Shown piece by piece: positions 51,041 through 59,854 of a stretch of 64,000 bases of DNA. Every line of letters starts with the position of its first letter. Position 1 is the first letter of the stretch. The notes under the pieces were generated by a model that saw nothing but the letters and a program-made list of their open reading frames with translations, did no database searches and had not been told where the DNA came from. The position numbers and the translations under genes are program-made. The stretch covers positions 3,224,001-3,288,000 of the forward strand of contig NZ_CP032084.1 of the NCBI RefSeq assembly GCF_003600685.1, given 5' to 3'. The DNA comes from Achromobacter sp. B7. Lineage in GTDB: Bacteria > Pseudomonadota > Gammaproteobacteria > Burkholderiales > Burkholderiaceae_B.

Positions 51041-52180
51041 TCAGCCGCCCGTCTGCGCCATGAAGCGCACGATGCGATCCGGCTGGGCCAGGAAGTCGTG
51101 GCGTTCCGGTTTGGCGGCGATGCCGGCCAGGATGGCGCGCGTCAGCTCGGCGTCGGTGGCCCCGGCGCGCAGCATGCGGCCCAGGGGCACCTGGTCTTCC
51201 TGGCCCAGGCACAGGTACAAGGTGCCGTCCACGCCCAGGCGGACACGGTTGCAGGCCGCGCAGAAATGGCGCGACATGGGGGTGATGACGCCCAGCACCG
51301 GCGCGCCATGGCCGGCGGTCCAGTACCGGGCGGGGCCGGAGCCGGCGCCGAAGCCCAAACCGAAACCCGACCCGAAACCCGAGCCCGCGTGCGTGCCTGT
51401 GCCTTGCCCCAACGGCCGGCCCGCTACCGGCATCGCCGGCACCAGCCCCGCCTCGGCGGCCAGCGTGGCGCCCAGCGCATTCAAGTCCGTATGCCGCATG
51501 CCTTGCCCGCACGTGCCCATCGGCATGGGTTCGATCAGGCGTAGCACGAAGCCCTGCGAGATGGCGTAGTCCAACAACCGCCGCACGTCCGCGTGCGGCG
51601 TTGCCGCGTGCACGACGCTATTGAGCTTGATGGGCGCAAAGCCCGCGCCGCGCGCAGCGGCAAGGCCGGCCAGCACGTCCGCCAGGCAGTCACGCCCCGT
51701 GATCTGGTTGAAGGCGTCTGCATCCAACGTATCCAGGCTGACGTTCAGCCGCGTCACGCCCACCGCGCGCAGCGCCCGCGCATGGCGCGCCAGCTGCGTG
51801 CCGTTGGTGGATACCGACAGGTCGGTCACGCCGGGCATGGCGGCGACCGCGCCGGCCAGATCCGCCACGCCCCGACGCAGCAGCGGCTCGCCGCCCGTCA
51901 GCCGCACCTTGCCTACGCCCAGCGCCACAAACAGGCCGATCACCCGCGCCATTTCGGCATGCGTCAGCCAGTTGGCGGGCGTTTCAAAGCCCTTGAAATC
52001 CTTGGGCAGGCAGTAGCTGCAACGCAGGTCGCAGCGATCCGTGACGGACACGCGCAGGTAATCGATGCGTCGGCCGTAGCCGTCAGTCAGCGTGCAAAAG
52101 TCGCGGGCGGCGGCGGGGCCGTCCATTACGGCGGGGTCGTCCATTACCGCAGGGTCGTCCATTACCGCAGGGTCGTCCAT
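51041..52180 (-). CDS. moaA: MoaA, GTP 3',8-cyclase (molybdenum cofactor step 1)
   Basis: 379 residues. Radical-SAM motif CDLRCSYC, the GGEPLLR segment, and C-terminal cluster cysteines HFCAACNRVRLGVDGTLYLC with the terminal Gly-Gly (QTGG) required in MoaA. The N-terminus is odd: MDDPAV three times then MDGPAA, from an 18-bp repeat that supplies four in-frame ATG codons. A Gly/Phe-rich insert (THAGSGFGSGFGLGFGAG) of about 25 residues interrupts the C-terminal domain. The first ATG is in a TGATG overlap with the parvulin stop. The stop codon lies in a duplicated 11-bp block (51029-51050). Confidence 0.94.
   Translation of the reverse strand: MDDPAVMDDPAVMDDPAVMDGPAAARDFCTLTDGYGRRIDYLRVSVTDRCDLRCSYCLPKDFKGFETPANWLTHAEMARVIGLFVALGVGKVRLTGGEPLLRRGVADLAGAVAAMPGVTDLSVSTNGTQLARHARALRAVGVTRLNVSLDTLDADAFNQITGRDCLADVLAGLAAARGAGFAPIKLNSVVHAATPHADVRRLLDYAISQGFVLRLIEPMPMGTCGQGMRHTDLNALGATLAAEAGLVPAMPVAGRPLGQGTGTHAGSGFGSGFGLGFGAGSGPARYWTAGHGAPVLGVITPMSRHFCAACNRVRLGVDGTLYLCLGQEDQVPLGRMLRAGATDAELTRAILAGIAAKPERHDFLAQPDRIVRFMAQTGG
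52121..52180 (-). repeat. 18-bp tandem repeat at the moaA start
   Basis: Three units (52121-52138, 52139-52156, 52157-52174; the last two identical, GTCCATTACCGCAGGGTC) plus six bases. Each contains CAT, so each gives a possible ATG on the minus strand. Confidence 0.92.
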
Positions 52181-52992
52181 CAAGCGGCCCTCCCGCCGAC
52201 CACGCGATCCGCCTCGCTGCCTTGCAGGTCTATGCCCTGCACGTCCGCCTGATCCACCAGCAGCTTGGTGTATTGCCGCCAGGCGGTGTCCTGGCTCATG
52301 GCCGACAGCGACGCCGCGATCTGCTGCGCGACGTGTTCGTAGGGCAGCATGCGCCCTTCGATGCGGCGCGTTACCCGCACGATGTGCAGCCCGTGCCGCG
52401 TTTGCAGCAGCTGCGGCAACAGCCCGCCGGACGGCAGCGCGAACACCGCGCGTTCAAACTCGGGCACGGTATCGCCCCGGCCCAATTGGCCCAGGCTGCC
52501 GCCCACGGCGGCCGACGGGCAGTTGGACTGCTCGCGCGCCACCTGGGCAAAGCTTGACGGATCGGCCAGCAAATCTTGCAGTACCACGTTGGCATGGGCG
52601 CGCAGCATGTCCAGGTTGACGTCGGGCGTCACCTGGAAAAGGATGTGGTCGGCTTCGACCAGCTCGCCCACCATGAAGCGCTGCGGATGGGCATGATAGA
52701 AGCGCCGGCAGGCGGCGTCGTCCGCCAACGGCGCGGCGGCCTGGCGGGCCAGCAAGGCGGTGATGATGGCGTCTTCGTTGTCACCGATGGCGCTGTCGTT
52801 GGCGCCGTTGTTGTCGGCGTCCTCGTTGCCGACGCTGCCCACGCCCAGGCGCAGCGCCTCGTCCAGCAACACCCGCCGCAAGACCAGCGCCGTGATGGCG
52901 TGGCGCATCGGGTTGCCGGCGTCGGCGTGCAAAGGCAGTTCACGTTCCAGATCGGCGTCGCTCAGTTCGACGCCGTTGACGATGACAGGCAT
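52180..52992 (-). CDS. parvulin-type peptidyl-prolyl isomerase (NifM-like) of the nar operon
   Basis: 270 residues from the ATG at 52992 with AGGAG upstream; the frame opens six codons earlier. The parvulin domain covers about 120-235, with VEADHILFQV, ARENxSNCPSA-like AREQSNCPSAAVGGSLGQLGRGDTVPEFERAVF and TRHGLHIVRV. No signal peptide is seen, so it is probably cytoplasmic. A PpiC-type gene sits between narI and moaA in Pseudomonas nar operons too. A role in folding nitrate reductase is inferred, not shown. Confidence 0.88.
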   Translation of the reverse strand: MPVIVNGVELSDADLERELPLHADAGNPMRHAITALVLRRVLLDEALRLGVGSVGNEDADNNGANDSAIGDNEDAIITALLARQAAAPLADDAACRRFYHAHPQRFMVGELVEADHILFQVTPDVNLDMLRAHANVVLQDLLADPSSFAQVAREQSNCPSAAVGGSLGQLGRGDTVPEFERAVFALPSGGLLPQLLQTRHGLHIVRVTRRIEGRMLPYEHVAQQIAASLSAMSQDTAWRQYTKLLVDQADVQGIDLQGSEADRVVGGRAA

Positions 52993-53016
52993 GTTGGGCT
53001 CCTGGTTCAAACGGTT

Positions 53017-53700
53017 TCAACGTGGGCGCACCAGTTGCCAGGCGCGGCCCAGATAGCCCAGCGAGGCAAAGCCGCTCCAGACGTGGACCAAGCGGGTGAA
53101 CGGAAAAATCACGAACAGCGTCAGCCCCATGAATAGATGCGCCTTGAACAGCAGCGGCACACCAGCGATATGGCTGGCGGCGTCGCCCTGGAACGTCACG
53201 ATGTGCTGCGCCCACGTCATCAGCCGCACCATCATGTCGCCGTCCATGTGGCCGGCGGACAGCACGATGGTCGACAGCCCCAGCAGCAAGGTCACCAGTA
53301 TCCAAAGCAGCAGCAGCTTGTCGCCCGGGCGCGTCGTGCGCGCGATGCGGGGATCGGTCAGGCGGCGATGGATCAGGATCAACAGGCCGATCAGGCACAG
53401 CCCGCCCATCACGCCGCCCGCCACCATGGCCACCGTCTGCTTGAGGGTGTGGCTTACGCCCAGCGTGTCCCACACCACCACCGGCGTCAGCAGGCCGGCC
53501 AGATGGCCGAAGAACAAGCCCAGGATGCCGACGTGGAAAAGGATATTGCCCAGCCGAAGCTGGCCGCGATGCAGCAGCTGCGAGCTGTCGGTCTTCCAGG
53601 TGTATTGCTCGCGCTCGAAACGGGCCAGGCTGCCCAGCAGGAAGACGGTCAGCGCAATGTAGGGATAAATACCGAAAAGGAATTGATTCAGGGAATTCAT
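53017..53700 (-). CDS. narI: NarI, nitrate reductase gamma (cytochrome b) subunit
   Basis: 227 residues with five membrane helices. Heme b ligands are present: His56 and His66 (ILFHVGILGLFFGHLAG) and the C-terminal pair (FKAHLFMGLTLFVIFPFTRLVH). Takes electrons from quinol on the periplasmic side and passes them to NarH. Start overlaps the narJ stop (ATGA). Confidence 0.97.
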   Translation of the reverse strand: MNSLNQFLFGIYPYIALTVFLLGSLARFEREQYTWKTDSSQLLHRGQLRLGNILFHVGILGLFFGHLAGLLTPVVVWDTLGVSHTLKQTVAMVAGGVMGGLCLIGLLILIHRRLTDPRIARTTRPGDKLLLLWILVTLLLGLSTIVLSAGHMDGDMMVRLMTWAQHIVTFQGDAASHIAGVPLLFKAHLFMGLTLFVIFPFTRLVHVWSGFASLGYLGRAWQLVRPR

Positions 53701-54365
53701 GATGCGTCGTCCTGAGCACGAATGGGGGGGTTGGCGCGGGGATAGAAGCGCACGGCTTGCGCGGCATCGCCCGCGAACGGCCGCAGCAGCGGTTCCACGC
53801 CGTCCGCGCTGACGCCGAACGTGTCCATGGCTTCGTCCATGTCGCGCACGGGCGCGTCGGTCTGCTCGCGCGGCACCACCCGGGCCGCCGCGCGCAGCAC
53901 CTGGAAGATTCCCGCGTACGGGCTGTCGCCGCGCGCCAGTCGCGCACCGATGGCGGCCAGCACGTGGATGGCCTCGTCCAACAGGTCTTGCGCGTCGGCC
54001 GGGTCGATCACGCCCAGAAATTCCAGGAACAGCGGCACGTGGTCGGGCAGCTCGGACACGACCGGCTCAAAGCCGTGCTGCCGGTACGTATCCAGCAGGT
54101 CGACCATGGCCTGACCCCGGTCACGGCTTTCGCCATGTACGTGTTCGAACAGGTGCAGCGAATGCGAGCGGTTGCGGTCGAAGGTGGCAACGTAGTTTTC
54201 CTGCACGGTGATCAGGTCATTGGTTGCCAGATAGGCGACCAGCGGTTGCAAGGCTTCTTCGGCGTCCGGGTCGTCGGCCAACGCGGCCTCGACCTCGCCC
54301 AGCGCGTCCAGCAGATCGGGCTCGGGGTAGCTGAGCAAGGCGGAAAGCAAGCGGTAGTGCGTCAT
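53697..54365 (-). CDS. narJ: NarJ, nitrate reductase assembly chaperone
   Basis: 222 residues from the ATG at 54365, preceded by AGGAGAG; the longer open frame lies in narH. Helical chaperone with LLSYPEPDLLDALGEVE, ENYVATFDRNRSHSLHLFEHVHGESRDRGQAMVDL and DHVPLFLEFLG, all typical of NarJ. It binds apo-NarG for cofactor insertion and membrane attachment. The C-terminal tail is Pro-rich and somewhat longer than needed for the domain. Confidence 0.95.
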   Translation of the reverse strand: MTHYRLLSALLSYPEPDLLDALGEVEAALADDPDAEEALQPLVAYLATNDLITVQENYVATFDRNRSHSLHLFEHVHGESRDRGQAMVDLLDTYRQHGFEPVVSELPDHVPLFLEFLGVIDPADAQDLLDEAIHVLAAIGARLARGDSPYAGIFQVLRAAARVVPREQTDAPVRDMDEAMDTFGVSADGVEPLLRPFAGDAAQAVRFYPRANPPIRAQDDAS

Positions 54366-54381
54366 GGTGTTCTCTCCTGTC

Positions 54382-55950
54382 CTAGCGCGCCTGGGCGGCC
54401 TTCTTGCGGGATTTGGGCATCTCGATGAAGATTTCGCTGCCCTGCGGCTTGCGGCCGAACAAAGTGCCTTCGGACACGCCGCCCGAGCAGCCGTTGCCGA
54501 AGGTAAAGCCGCAGCTGCCTTTTTCGTTGAAGCTGTCTTCCACGATTTCCTTGTGGCTGCTGGGTACGACGAAGCGGTCTTCGTAGTTGGCAATCGCCAT
54601 GATCTGGTACATGTCCTGCACCGTTTCCTCGGACAGCCCCACCTGTTCCAGCAGCGCCGTGTCGCGTTCGCCGTGCACGGTTTCCGAGCGCTTGTAGGCG
54701 CGCATCGCCAGCATGCGTTCCAGCGCCTGCAACACAGGCGCTTCCTTGCCGGCCGTGAGCAGGTTGGCCAGGTAGCGCACGGGAATGCGCAGGCTGGACA
54801 CGTCCGGAATCATCGCGCTCTTGCCCACGGTGCGCTGCGGCATCTGGCCGGCTTCGGCCGCCGTCTGGATGGGGGACAGCGGCGGGATGTACCAGACCAT
54901 CGGCAAGGTGCGGTATTCCGGATGCAGCGGAAACGCCACGCGCCATTGCACGGCCATCTTGTAGACGGGCGACTGCCGGGCCGCTTCCAGCCACGATTCG
55001 GGTATGCCCTGTTCGCGCGCGGCGGCGATCACCGCCGGGGAATGCGGGTCCAGGAACAGGTCCAGCTGCGATTCATAAAGGTCCTGTTCGTTGGCGGTGG
55101 CGGCCGCGCGTTCGATCTGGTCGGCGTCATACAGCATGACGCCCAGGTAACGGATGCGGCCCACGCAGGTTTCCGAGCACACGGTGGGCTGGCCGGCTTC
55201 AATGCGCGGATAGCAGAACGTGCACTTCTCGGCCTTGCCGCTGCTCCAGTTGTAGTAGATCTTCTTGTACGGGCAGCCCGAGATGCACATGCGCCAGCCG
55301 CGGCATTTGTCCTGATCCACCAGCACGATGCCGTCGTCTTCGCGCTTGTAGATCGAGCCCGACGGGCAGCTGGCCACGCAGGCGGGGTTCAGGCAGTGCT
55401 CGCACAGGCGCGGCAGGTACATCATGAACGTGTTCTCGAACGTCGAGTACATCTCTTTCTGCACGCCTTCGAACAACGCGTCGCGGCTGCGTGCGCTGAA
55501 TTCACCGCCCAGGTCGTCTTCCCAGTTCGGGCCCCAATGGATCTTGTCCATCTTCTTGCCGGTCAGCACCGACACGGGGCGCGCGGTGGGCGGCGTTTGC
55601 GACAGCGGCGCGTTCTGCAGGTGTTCGTAATCGAAGGTGAAGGGTTCGTAGTAGTCGTCAATGGCCGGCAGGTTCGGGTTGGCGAACAGGTTGGCCAGGA
55701 TGCGCAGCTTGCCGCCCTGGCGCGGTTCCAGCTTGCCGGCGGCGGTGCGCTTCCAGCCGCCCTTCCACTTGTCCTGGTTTTCCCATTCCTTTGGGTAGCC
55801 GATGCCGGGCTTGGTTTCCACGTTGTTGAACCAGGCGTATTCGACGCCGTCGCGGCTGGTCCAGACGTTCTTGCAGGTGACCGAACACGTGTGGCAGCCG
55901 ATGCACTTGTCCAGGTTCAGCACCATGCCGATTTGGGCGCGTATCCTCAT
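54382..55950 (-). CDS. narH: NarH, nitrate reductase beta (iron-sulfur) subunit
   Basis: 522 residues. Four cluster motifs: CIGCHTCSVTCKNVW near the start, CEHCLNPACVASCP, CRGWRMCISGCPYKK and KCTFCYPRIEAGQPTVCSETC. In the third, a Trp occupies one ligand position, as expected for the [3Fe-4S] centre. Transfers electrons from NarI hemes to NarG. Start overlaps the narG stop (ATGA). Confidence 0.97.
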   Translation of the reverse strand: MRIRAQIGMVLNLDKCIGCHTCSVTCKNVWTSRDGVEYAWFNNVETKPGIGYPKEWENQDKWKGGWKRTAAGKLEPRQGGKLRILANLFANPNLPAIDDYYEPFTFDYEHLQNAPLSQTPPTARPVSVLTGKKMDKIHWGPNWEDDLGGEFSARSRDALFEGVQKEMYSTFENTFMMYLPRLCEHCLNPACVASCPSGSIYKREDDGIVLVDQDKCRGWRMCISGCPYKKIYYNWSSGKAEKCTFCYPRIEAGQPTVCSETCVGRIRYLGVMLYDADQIERAAATANEQDLYESQLDLFLDPHSPAVIAAAREQGIPESWLEAARQSPVYKMAVQWRVAFPLHPEYRTLPMVWYIPPLSPIQTAAEAGQMPQRTVGKSAMIPDVSSLRIPVRYLANLLTAGKEAPVLQALERMLAMRAYKRSETVHGERDTALLEQVGLSEETVQDMYQIMAIANYEDRFVVPSSHKEIVEDSFNEKGSCGFTFGNGCSGGVSEGTLFGRKPQGSEIFIEMPKSRKKAAQAR

Positions 55951-58900
55951 GATTGCTTCTCTTCTTGTTGCGTGGCTTGTTCAGCCGGGTCCTCGACCAG
56001 CGGGCCTTCCAGCCAGTCCACCTTCTTCATCTTGCGCAGCACCACGAATTCGTCGCGGTTGGCGCCCACGGTGCCGTAGTAGTTAAAGCCGTAGGCCTGC
56101 TGCGCGTAACCACCGATCATGTGCGTGGGCTTGAGCACCGTGCGCGTAACCGAGTTATGGATGCCGCCGCGCTTGCCGCTGGTTTCCGCGCCCGGCACGT
56201 TCACGATCTTTTCCTGCGCGTGGTACATCAGGCACATGCCCACCGGCACGCGCTGGCTGACCACGACGCGCGCGGTCAAGGTGCCGTTCACGTTGAAGAC
56301 TTCAACCCAGTCGTTGTCCACCAGGCCGGCCTGTTTGGCCTCGGTTTCCGACACCCACACGTGGGGGCCGCCACGGCTTAAGGTCAACATGCGCAGGTTG
56401 TCGGAATAGGTGCTGTGGATGCCCCATTTCTGGTGCGGCGTCAGCCAGTTCAGTACCAGTTCCTTTTCGCCGTTGGGATACTTGCCCAGCATGGGCGCCA
56501 CCGTCTTGGTGTCGATGGCGGGCTTGTACACGCACGAACCCTCGCCAAAATCCAGCATCCAGCGGTGGTCCTGGTAGAACTGCTGGCGGCCGGTCAGCGT
56601 GCGCCACGGGATCAGTTCGTGCACGTTGGTGTAGCCCGCGTTGTAGCTGACCTCTTCGCTTTCCAGCCCCGACCACGTCGGCGCCGAAATGATCTTGCGC
56701 GGTTGCGCCTGGATGTCCCGGAAACGGATCTTGTCGTGCTCGCGGCCCACGGCCAGGTGGGTGTGGTCGCGCCCGGTGATCTTGCCCAGCGCTTCCCATG
56801 CCTTGACCGACACATGGCCGTTGGTTTCGGGCGCAAAGGTCAGGATCATTTCCGCCGCGTCGATGGCGGTGTCCAGGCGCGGGCGGCCCTGGCTGACGCC
56901 GGCCTCGCCCACGCTGGCGTTGATGCCGGCCAGCTCGTGCACTTCGTGCTCGGTGTTCCAGTTGATGCCCTTGCCGCCGTTGCCCAGCTTGTCCAGCAAG
57001 GGGCCCACCGACGTGAACTTGCGATAGACGTCGTTGTAGTCGCGCTCAACCACCGTCATCGACGGCGCGGTCTTGCCCGGCACCAGATCGCATTCGCCCA
57101 GCTTCCAGTCGCGCGGTTCGAACGCCTGGCCCAGCTCTCCCGGCGTGTCGTGCATCAGCGGGGTCAGTACCAGGTCGCGGCGCTTGCCCAGGTAGGGGCC
57201 GCCGATCTCGCTGAACTTCCTGGCCAGCAGCTTGTAGATTTCCCAGTCGGTCTTGCTTTCCCACAGCGGCTGCACGGCTTCGCTCAAGGGGTGGATGAAG
57301 GGGTGCATGTCGGACGTGTTCAAGTCGTCCTTTTCGTACCAGGTGGCCGTGGGCAGCACGATGTCGCCGTACAGGCAGGTAGTGCTCATGCGGAAGTCCA
57401 GCACCGTCAGCAAGTCCAGCTTGCCCTCGGCGGCGTCTTCCTGATAAGTCACTTCGGTGGGCTTGATGGCGGCGGCTTCGTCGCCGAACACGGCGTTTTG
57501 CGTGCCCAGCAGGTACTTCAGAAAGTACTCGTGGCCCTTGCCGCTGGAACCCAGGATGTTGGAGCGCCATACGAACATGTTGCGCGGAAAGTTGGCCGGG
57601 TCGTCCGGGTCTTCGCAAGACATGCGCAGCGCGCCGGACTTCAGTTGTTCCACGGCGTGCGCCACAGGATCCTTGCCGGCGGCGTCGGCCTGGGCCACCA
57701 GGTCCAGCGGATTGGTGCGCAGTTGCGGGGCCGACGGCAGCCAGCCCATGCGTTCGGCGCGCGCGTTCAGGTCGATCATCGACAGGTCGCCGTACTTGGC
57801 GCGGTCGGCGGTGGGGCCAAGCACTTCCTGCACGTTCAACTTTTCATGGCGCCACTGGCTGGTGTGGGCGTAGAAGAACGACGTGCCGTTCATCTGGCGC
57901 GGCGGACGCACCCAATCCGACGCAAAGGCCAGCGGGGCCCAGCCGAACTGCGGGCGCAGCTTTTCCTGGCCCACGTAATGCGCCCAGCCACCGCCGCTCT
58001 TGCCCACGCAACCGCACATCATCAGCATGTTGATGATGCCGCGGTAGATCATGTCCATGTGGTACCAGTGGTTCAGGCCCGCGCCCACGATCACCATCGA
58101 CTTGCCTTCGGTGTCGTGCGCGTTCTGCGCGAATTCGCGCGCCACCTGGATCACCTGCGCGCGCGGCACGCCGGTATGCTTTTCCTGCCAGGCGGGCGTG
58201 TAGGCCACGTCATCGTCGTAGGACGTGGCGACGTTGGCGCCGCCCAGGCCACGGTCCAGGCCGTAGTTGGCCATTTGCAGGTCGTACACCGTGGCGACCA
58301 GCGCGTCCGTGCCATCGGCCAGGCGGATGCGGCGGGCCGGCAGGTTGCGCACCAGCACGTCGTCGTGCTCGCCGCCAAAGTACGGGAAGCCCACGCCCAC
58401 CGTTTCCGCGCCCTGGCCCAGCAGGCTCAGGGCGGGTTCGATGGCCTGGCCATTGCCGCCATTGCGCGATTCCAAATTCCAGCGGCCAACCTTTTCACCA
58501 TCGTTGACCGCGCCCTCGCCCCAGCGAAAGCCGATGCTGCCGTTGGGCGCCACCAGGGCGCCGCTGTGCGCGTCCAGCACCAGCGTCTTCCAGTCGGGGT
58601 TGTTCTGTTCGCCCAGCGCGCCGTCAAGGTGCGAGGCGCGCAGGAAGTGGTCGGGTGCGTAGAAGCCATCGCGCGGCTTGAGCAACACCAGCATGGGCAT
58701 GTCGGTGTAGCGGCGCACGTAGTCGCGGAAGTACGGCGACGGGTTGGCCGACAGGTGGAATTCTTTCAAGATGACGTGGCCCATCGCCATCGCCAGCGCG
58801 GCATCGGTACCTTGCTTGGGCGCCAGCCAGATGTCGCCGAACTTGACCATTTCACCAAAGTCGCTGGACACGGCCACCGTCTTGGTGCCCTTGTAGCGGA

Positions 58901-59708
58901 CCTCGGTGTAGAAGTGCGCATCGGGCGTGCGGGTCTGCGGCACGTTCGATCCCCACACCATCAGGTAGGTGGAGTTGTACCAATCCGCCGATTCCGGCAC
59001 GTCGGTCTGCTCGCCCCAGATCTGCGGGCTGGCCGGCGGCAGGTCGCAATACCAGTCGTAGAAGCTCAGGCACGCGCCGCCCAGCAGGCTGAGGTAACGC
59101 GCGCCGGCGGCGTAGCTGACCATGGACATGGCGGGAATCGGCGAAAAGCCGATCACGCGGTCGGGGCCGAATTTCTTGATGGTCAGCGCATTGGCGGCGG
59201 CAATGATTTCGGTGGCGGTGTCCCAATCGGCGCGAACAAAGCCGCCCAGGCCGCGGACTGACTTGTAGCGCTTGGCGCGGACGGGGTCCTGGCTGATCCA
59301 TTCCCAGGCGGCAATGGGGTCCATCGTCTTGCGGGCTTCGCGCCACATCTGCATCAGGCGGCCGCGGATCATCGGGTACTTCACACGCTGTGCCGAATAC
59401 ACGTACCAGCTGTACGAGGCGCCACGCGGACAGCCGCGCGGTTCGTGGTTGGGCAGGTCGGGCCGCGTGCGCGGGTAGTCGGTCTGCTGCGTTTCCCAGG
59501 TGATCAGGCCGTTCTTGACGTACACCTTCCACGAGCACGAGCCCGTGCAGTTCACGCCGTGGGTAGACCGCACCACCTTGTCGTGCTGCCAACGGGCGCG
59601 GTAGGCGTTTTCCCAATTGCGGTCTTCATTGACCGTTTCGCCGTGGCCATCGGCAAAGGTGGATTTGACCCGGGACATGAACTTCAACCGGTCCAGGAAG
59701 TGACTCAT
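55947..59708 (-). CDS. narG: NarG, nitrate reductase alpha (molybdenum) subunit
   Basis: 1,253 residues from MSHFLDRLKF (ATG 59708, GGAG upstream); the open frame upstream to 59825 is promoter DNA. The FS0 cluster ligands His50, Cys54, Cys58 (THGVNCTGSCSW) and Cys93 (RGCPRGAS) are all present, and full length matches the family. Binds bis-MGD and reduces nitrate to nitrite in the cytoplasm. It has its own upstream region (147 bp) with palindromes although narK2 precedes it on the same strand. Confidence 0.98.
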   Translation of the reverse strand: MSHFLDRLKFMSRVKSTFADGHGETVNEDRNWENAYRARWQHDKVVRSTHGVNCTGSCSWKVYVKNGLITWETQQTDYPRTRPDLPNHEPRGCPRGASYSWYVYSAQRVKYPMIRGRLMQMWREARKTMDPIAAWEWISQDPVRAKRYKSVRGLGGFVRADWDTATEIIAAANALTIKKFGPDRVIGFSPIPAMSMVSYAAGARYLSLLGGACLSFYDWYCDLPPASPQIWGEQTDVPESADWYNSTYLMVWGSNVPQTRTPDAHFYTEVRYKGTKTVAVSSDFGEMVKFGDIWLAPKQGTDAALAMAMGHVILKEFHLSANPSPYFRDYVRRYTDMPMLVLLKPRDGFYAPDHFLRASHLDGALGEQNNPDWKTLVLDAHSGALVAPNGSIGFRWGEGAVNDGEKVGRWNLESRNGGNGQAIEPALSLLGQGAETVGVGFPYFGGEHDDVLVRNLPARRIRLADGTDALVATVYDLQMANYGLDRGLGGANVATSYDDDVAYTPAWQEKHTGVPRAQVIQVAREFAQNAHDTEGKSMVIVGAGLNHWYHMDMIYRGIINMLMMCGCVGKSGGGWAHYVGQEKLRPQFGWAPLAFASDWVRPPRQMNGTSFFYAHTSQWRHEKLNVQEVLGPTADRAKYGDLSMIDLNARAERMGWLPSAPQLRTNPLDLVAQADAAGKDPVAHAVEQLKSGALRMSCEDPDDPANFPRNMFVWRSNILGSSGKGHEYFLKYLLGTQNAVFGDEAAAIKPTEVTYQEDAAEGKLDLLTVLDFRMSTTCLYGDIVLPTATWYEKDDLNTSDMHPFIHPLSEAVQPLWESKTDWEIYKLLARKFSEIGGPYLGKRRDLVLTPLMHDTPGELGQAFEPRDWKLGECDLVPGKTAPSMTVVERDYNDVYRKFTSVGPLLDKLGNGGKGINWNTEHEVHELAGINASVGEAGVSQGRPRLDTAIDAAEMILTFAPETNGHVSVKAWEALGKITGRDHTHLAVGREHDKIRFRDIQAQPRKIISAPTWSGLESEEVSYNAGYTNVHELIPWRTLTGRQQFYQDHRWMLDFGEGSCVYKPAIDTKTVAPMLGKYPNGEKELVLNWLTPHQKWGIHSTYSDNLRMLTLSRGGPHVWVSETEAKQAGLVDNDWVEVFNVNGTLTARVVVSQRVPVGMCLMYHAQEKIVNVPGAETSGKRGGIHNSVTRTVLKPTHMIGGYAQQAYGFNYYGTVGANRDEFVVLRKMKKVDWLEGPLVEDPAEQATQQEEKQS

Positions 59709-59772
59709 TGTGTTTCTCCAAGAGCGCCGCGTCGGCGGCGCGTACTGCAATCGTTGCGCTGGTTTCACTGTA

Positions 59773-59838
59773 GGTCGGGGTCCGTTCCCCGACCATTCGC
59801 CTGAGGGCCAGGCCGGGCGCGGCAAAGTGACTAGTCAC
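59773..59838 (-). promoter_or_regulatory. narG upstream regulatory region
   Basis: Holds a hairpin (GGTCGGGG-N6-CCCCGACC, 59773-59794), the block CGACCATTCGCC (59790-59801) and the perfect palindrome GTGACTAGTCAC (59827-59838). GACCATTCG and CTAGTCACCC recur in the same order and strand upstream of narK1. Probably binding sites for a shared regulator such as NarL; unproven. Confidence 0.5.
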
Positions 59839-59854
59839 CCGCCGCGCGCTTTGT

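Noticed and set aside
56415..59261. 948-codon plus-strand open frame
   Set aside because: Lies wholly antisense to narG; composition is that of a codon-position shadow.
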